Positions 6,960 through 7,013 of a stretch of DNA of 7,013 bases are shown one piece after another. A program made the position numbers and the translations under genes. This DNA is from Gallionella sp. (GTDB taxonomy: Bacteria > Pseudomonadota > Gammaproteobacteria > Burkholderiales > Gallionellaceae): contig JANYHX010000171.1 in assembly GCA_025362155.1 (NCBI GenBank), positions 1-7,013 of the forward strand. The letters are read 5' to 3'. Each line of letters starts with the position of its first letter. The stretch's first letter is position 1. The notes below the pieces were generated by a model, which did no database searches, had not been told where the DNA came from, and worked only from the letters and a program-made list of their open reading frames with translations.

Positions 6960-7013
6960 TCAAGCATGCTTAATCACCACACCCTGGCCTGTCGGAAGCT
7001 CCAGAATATGCTG
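6960..7013 (-). CDS. Possible C-terminal fragment of an unidentified minus-strand gene (partial)
   Basis: Read on the minus strand, the window edge is in frame for 17 residues, QHILELPTGQGVVIKHA, ending at TGA (complement of 6960-6962). The fragment looks protein-like, but it is too short to assign to a family and could be chance. If real, the gene lies upstream of uvrA in the same direction and is separated from it by 128 bases holding the candidate uvrA promoter, with no clear intrinsic terminator. A weak inverted repeat, GATTT and AAATC around a 7-base loop, lies in the gap near 6919-6935. An opposing plus-strand frame from an ATG at 6907 also stays open to the edge but has no ribosome site. 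Confidence 0.35.
   Translation of the reverse strand, partial: QHILELPTGQGVVIKHA

Noticed and set aside
6832..6960. LexA (SOS) box upstream of uvrA
   Set aside because: I looked for CTG-N10-CAG. Only CTG-N10-CAT (from the CTG at 6952) and a short CTGACAG come close, so there is no acceptable box. A lineage-specific LexA motif remains possible.
6907..7013. Plus-strand frame from ATG 6907 open to the window edge
   Set aside because: It has no ribosome site and a composition typical of an antisense shadow. The opposing minus-strand fragment looks more protein-like, though both are uncertain.

Overview
The window is an ordinary stretch of housekeeping chromosome, most likely from a betaproteobacterium of the Nitrosomonadales/Gallionellaceae type. 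That placement is inferred from protein character, moderate G+C content (a little over half by eye) and the gene order rplM-rpsI-argC-(coiled-coil membrane protein)-bactofilin-erpA. It is not proven by a search. I see no insertion sequence, prophage, CRISPR array, tRNA or rRNA.

Layout. (1) Positions 1-240 hold the last 79 residues of an outer-membrane beta-barrel protein whose start lies outside the window. (2) A 150-base gap carries a near-consensus sigma-70 promoter (TTGACA, 18 bases, TAGAAT) with a GC-rich discriminator. It drives rplM and rpsI (ribosomal proteins L13 and S9), which end at a strong intrinsic terminator at 1251-1277. (3) A tightly packed plus-strand group follows: argC (arginine biosynthesis), a membrane-anchored coiled-coil protein resembling DUF6776, a bactofilin, and erpA (A-type Fe-S carrier). 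The gaps are 1, 14 and 18 bases, so one operon is likely. (4) uvrA lies on the minus strand and converges on erpA. The 76 bases between them contain two abutting hairpins. (5) Upstream of uvrA is a 128-base gap with a candidate uvrA promoter, then a possible 17-residue C-terminal fragment of another minus-strand gene at the window edge.

The genes serve translation, arginine synthesis, cell-envelope/cytoskeleton organisation, Fe-S assembly and nucleotide excision repair. The most interesting part is the pairing of the bactofilin, whose N-terminus begins MFSKK like a known bactofilin membrane-targeting motif, with the transmembrane coiled-coil protein directly upstream. Other oddities are a 15-base tandem repeat that lengthens the N-terminus of ErpA, a 12-base tandem duplication at the start of the coiled-coil gene, the hairpin pair between erpA and uvrA, and a 14-base exact repeat shared by two intergenic regions. 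I found no convincing undescribed large system.
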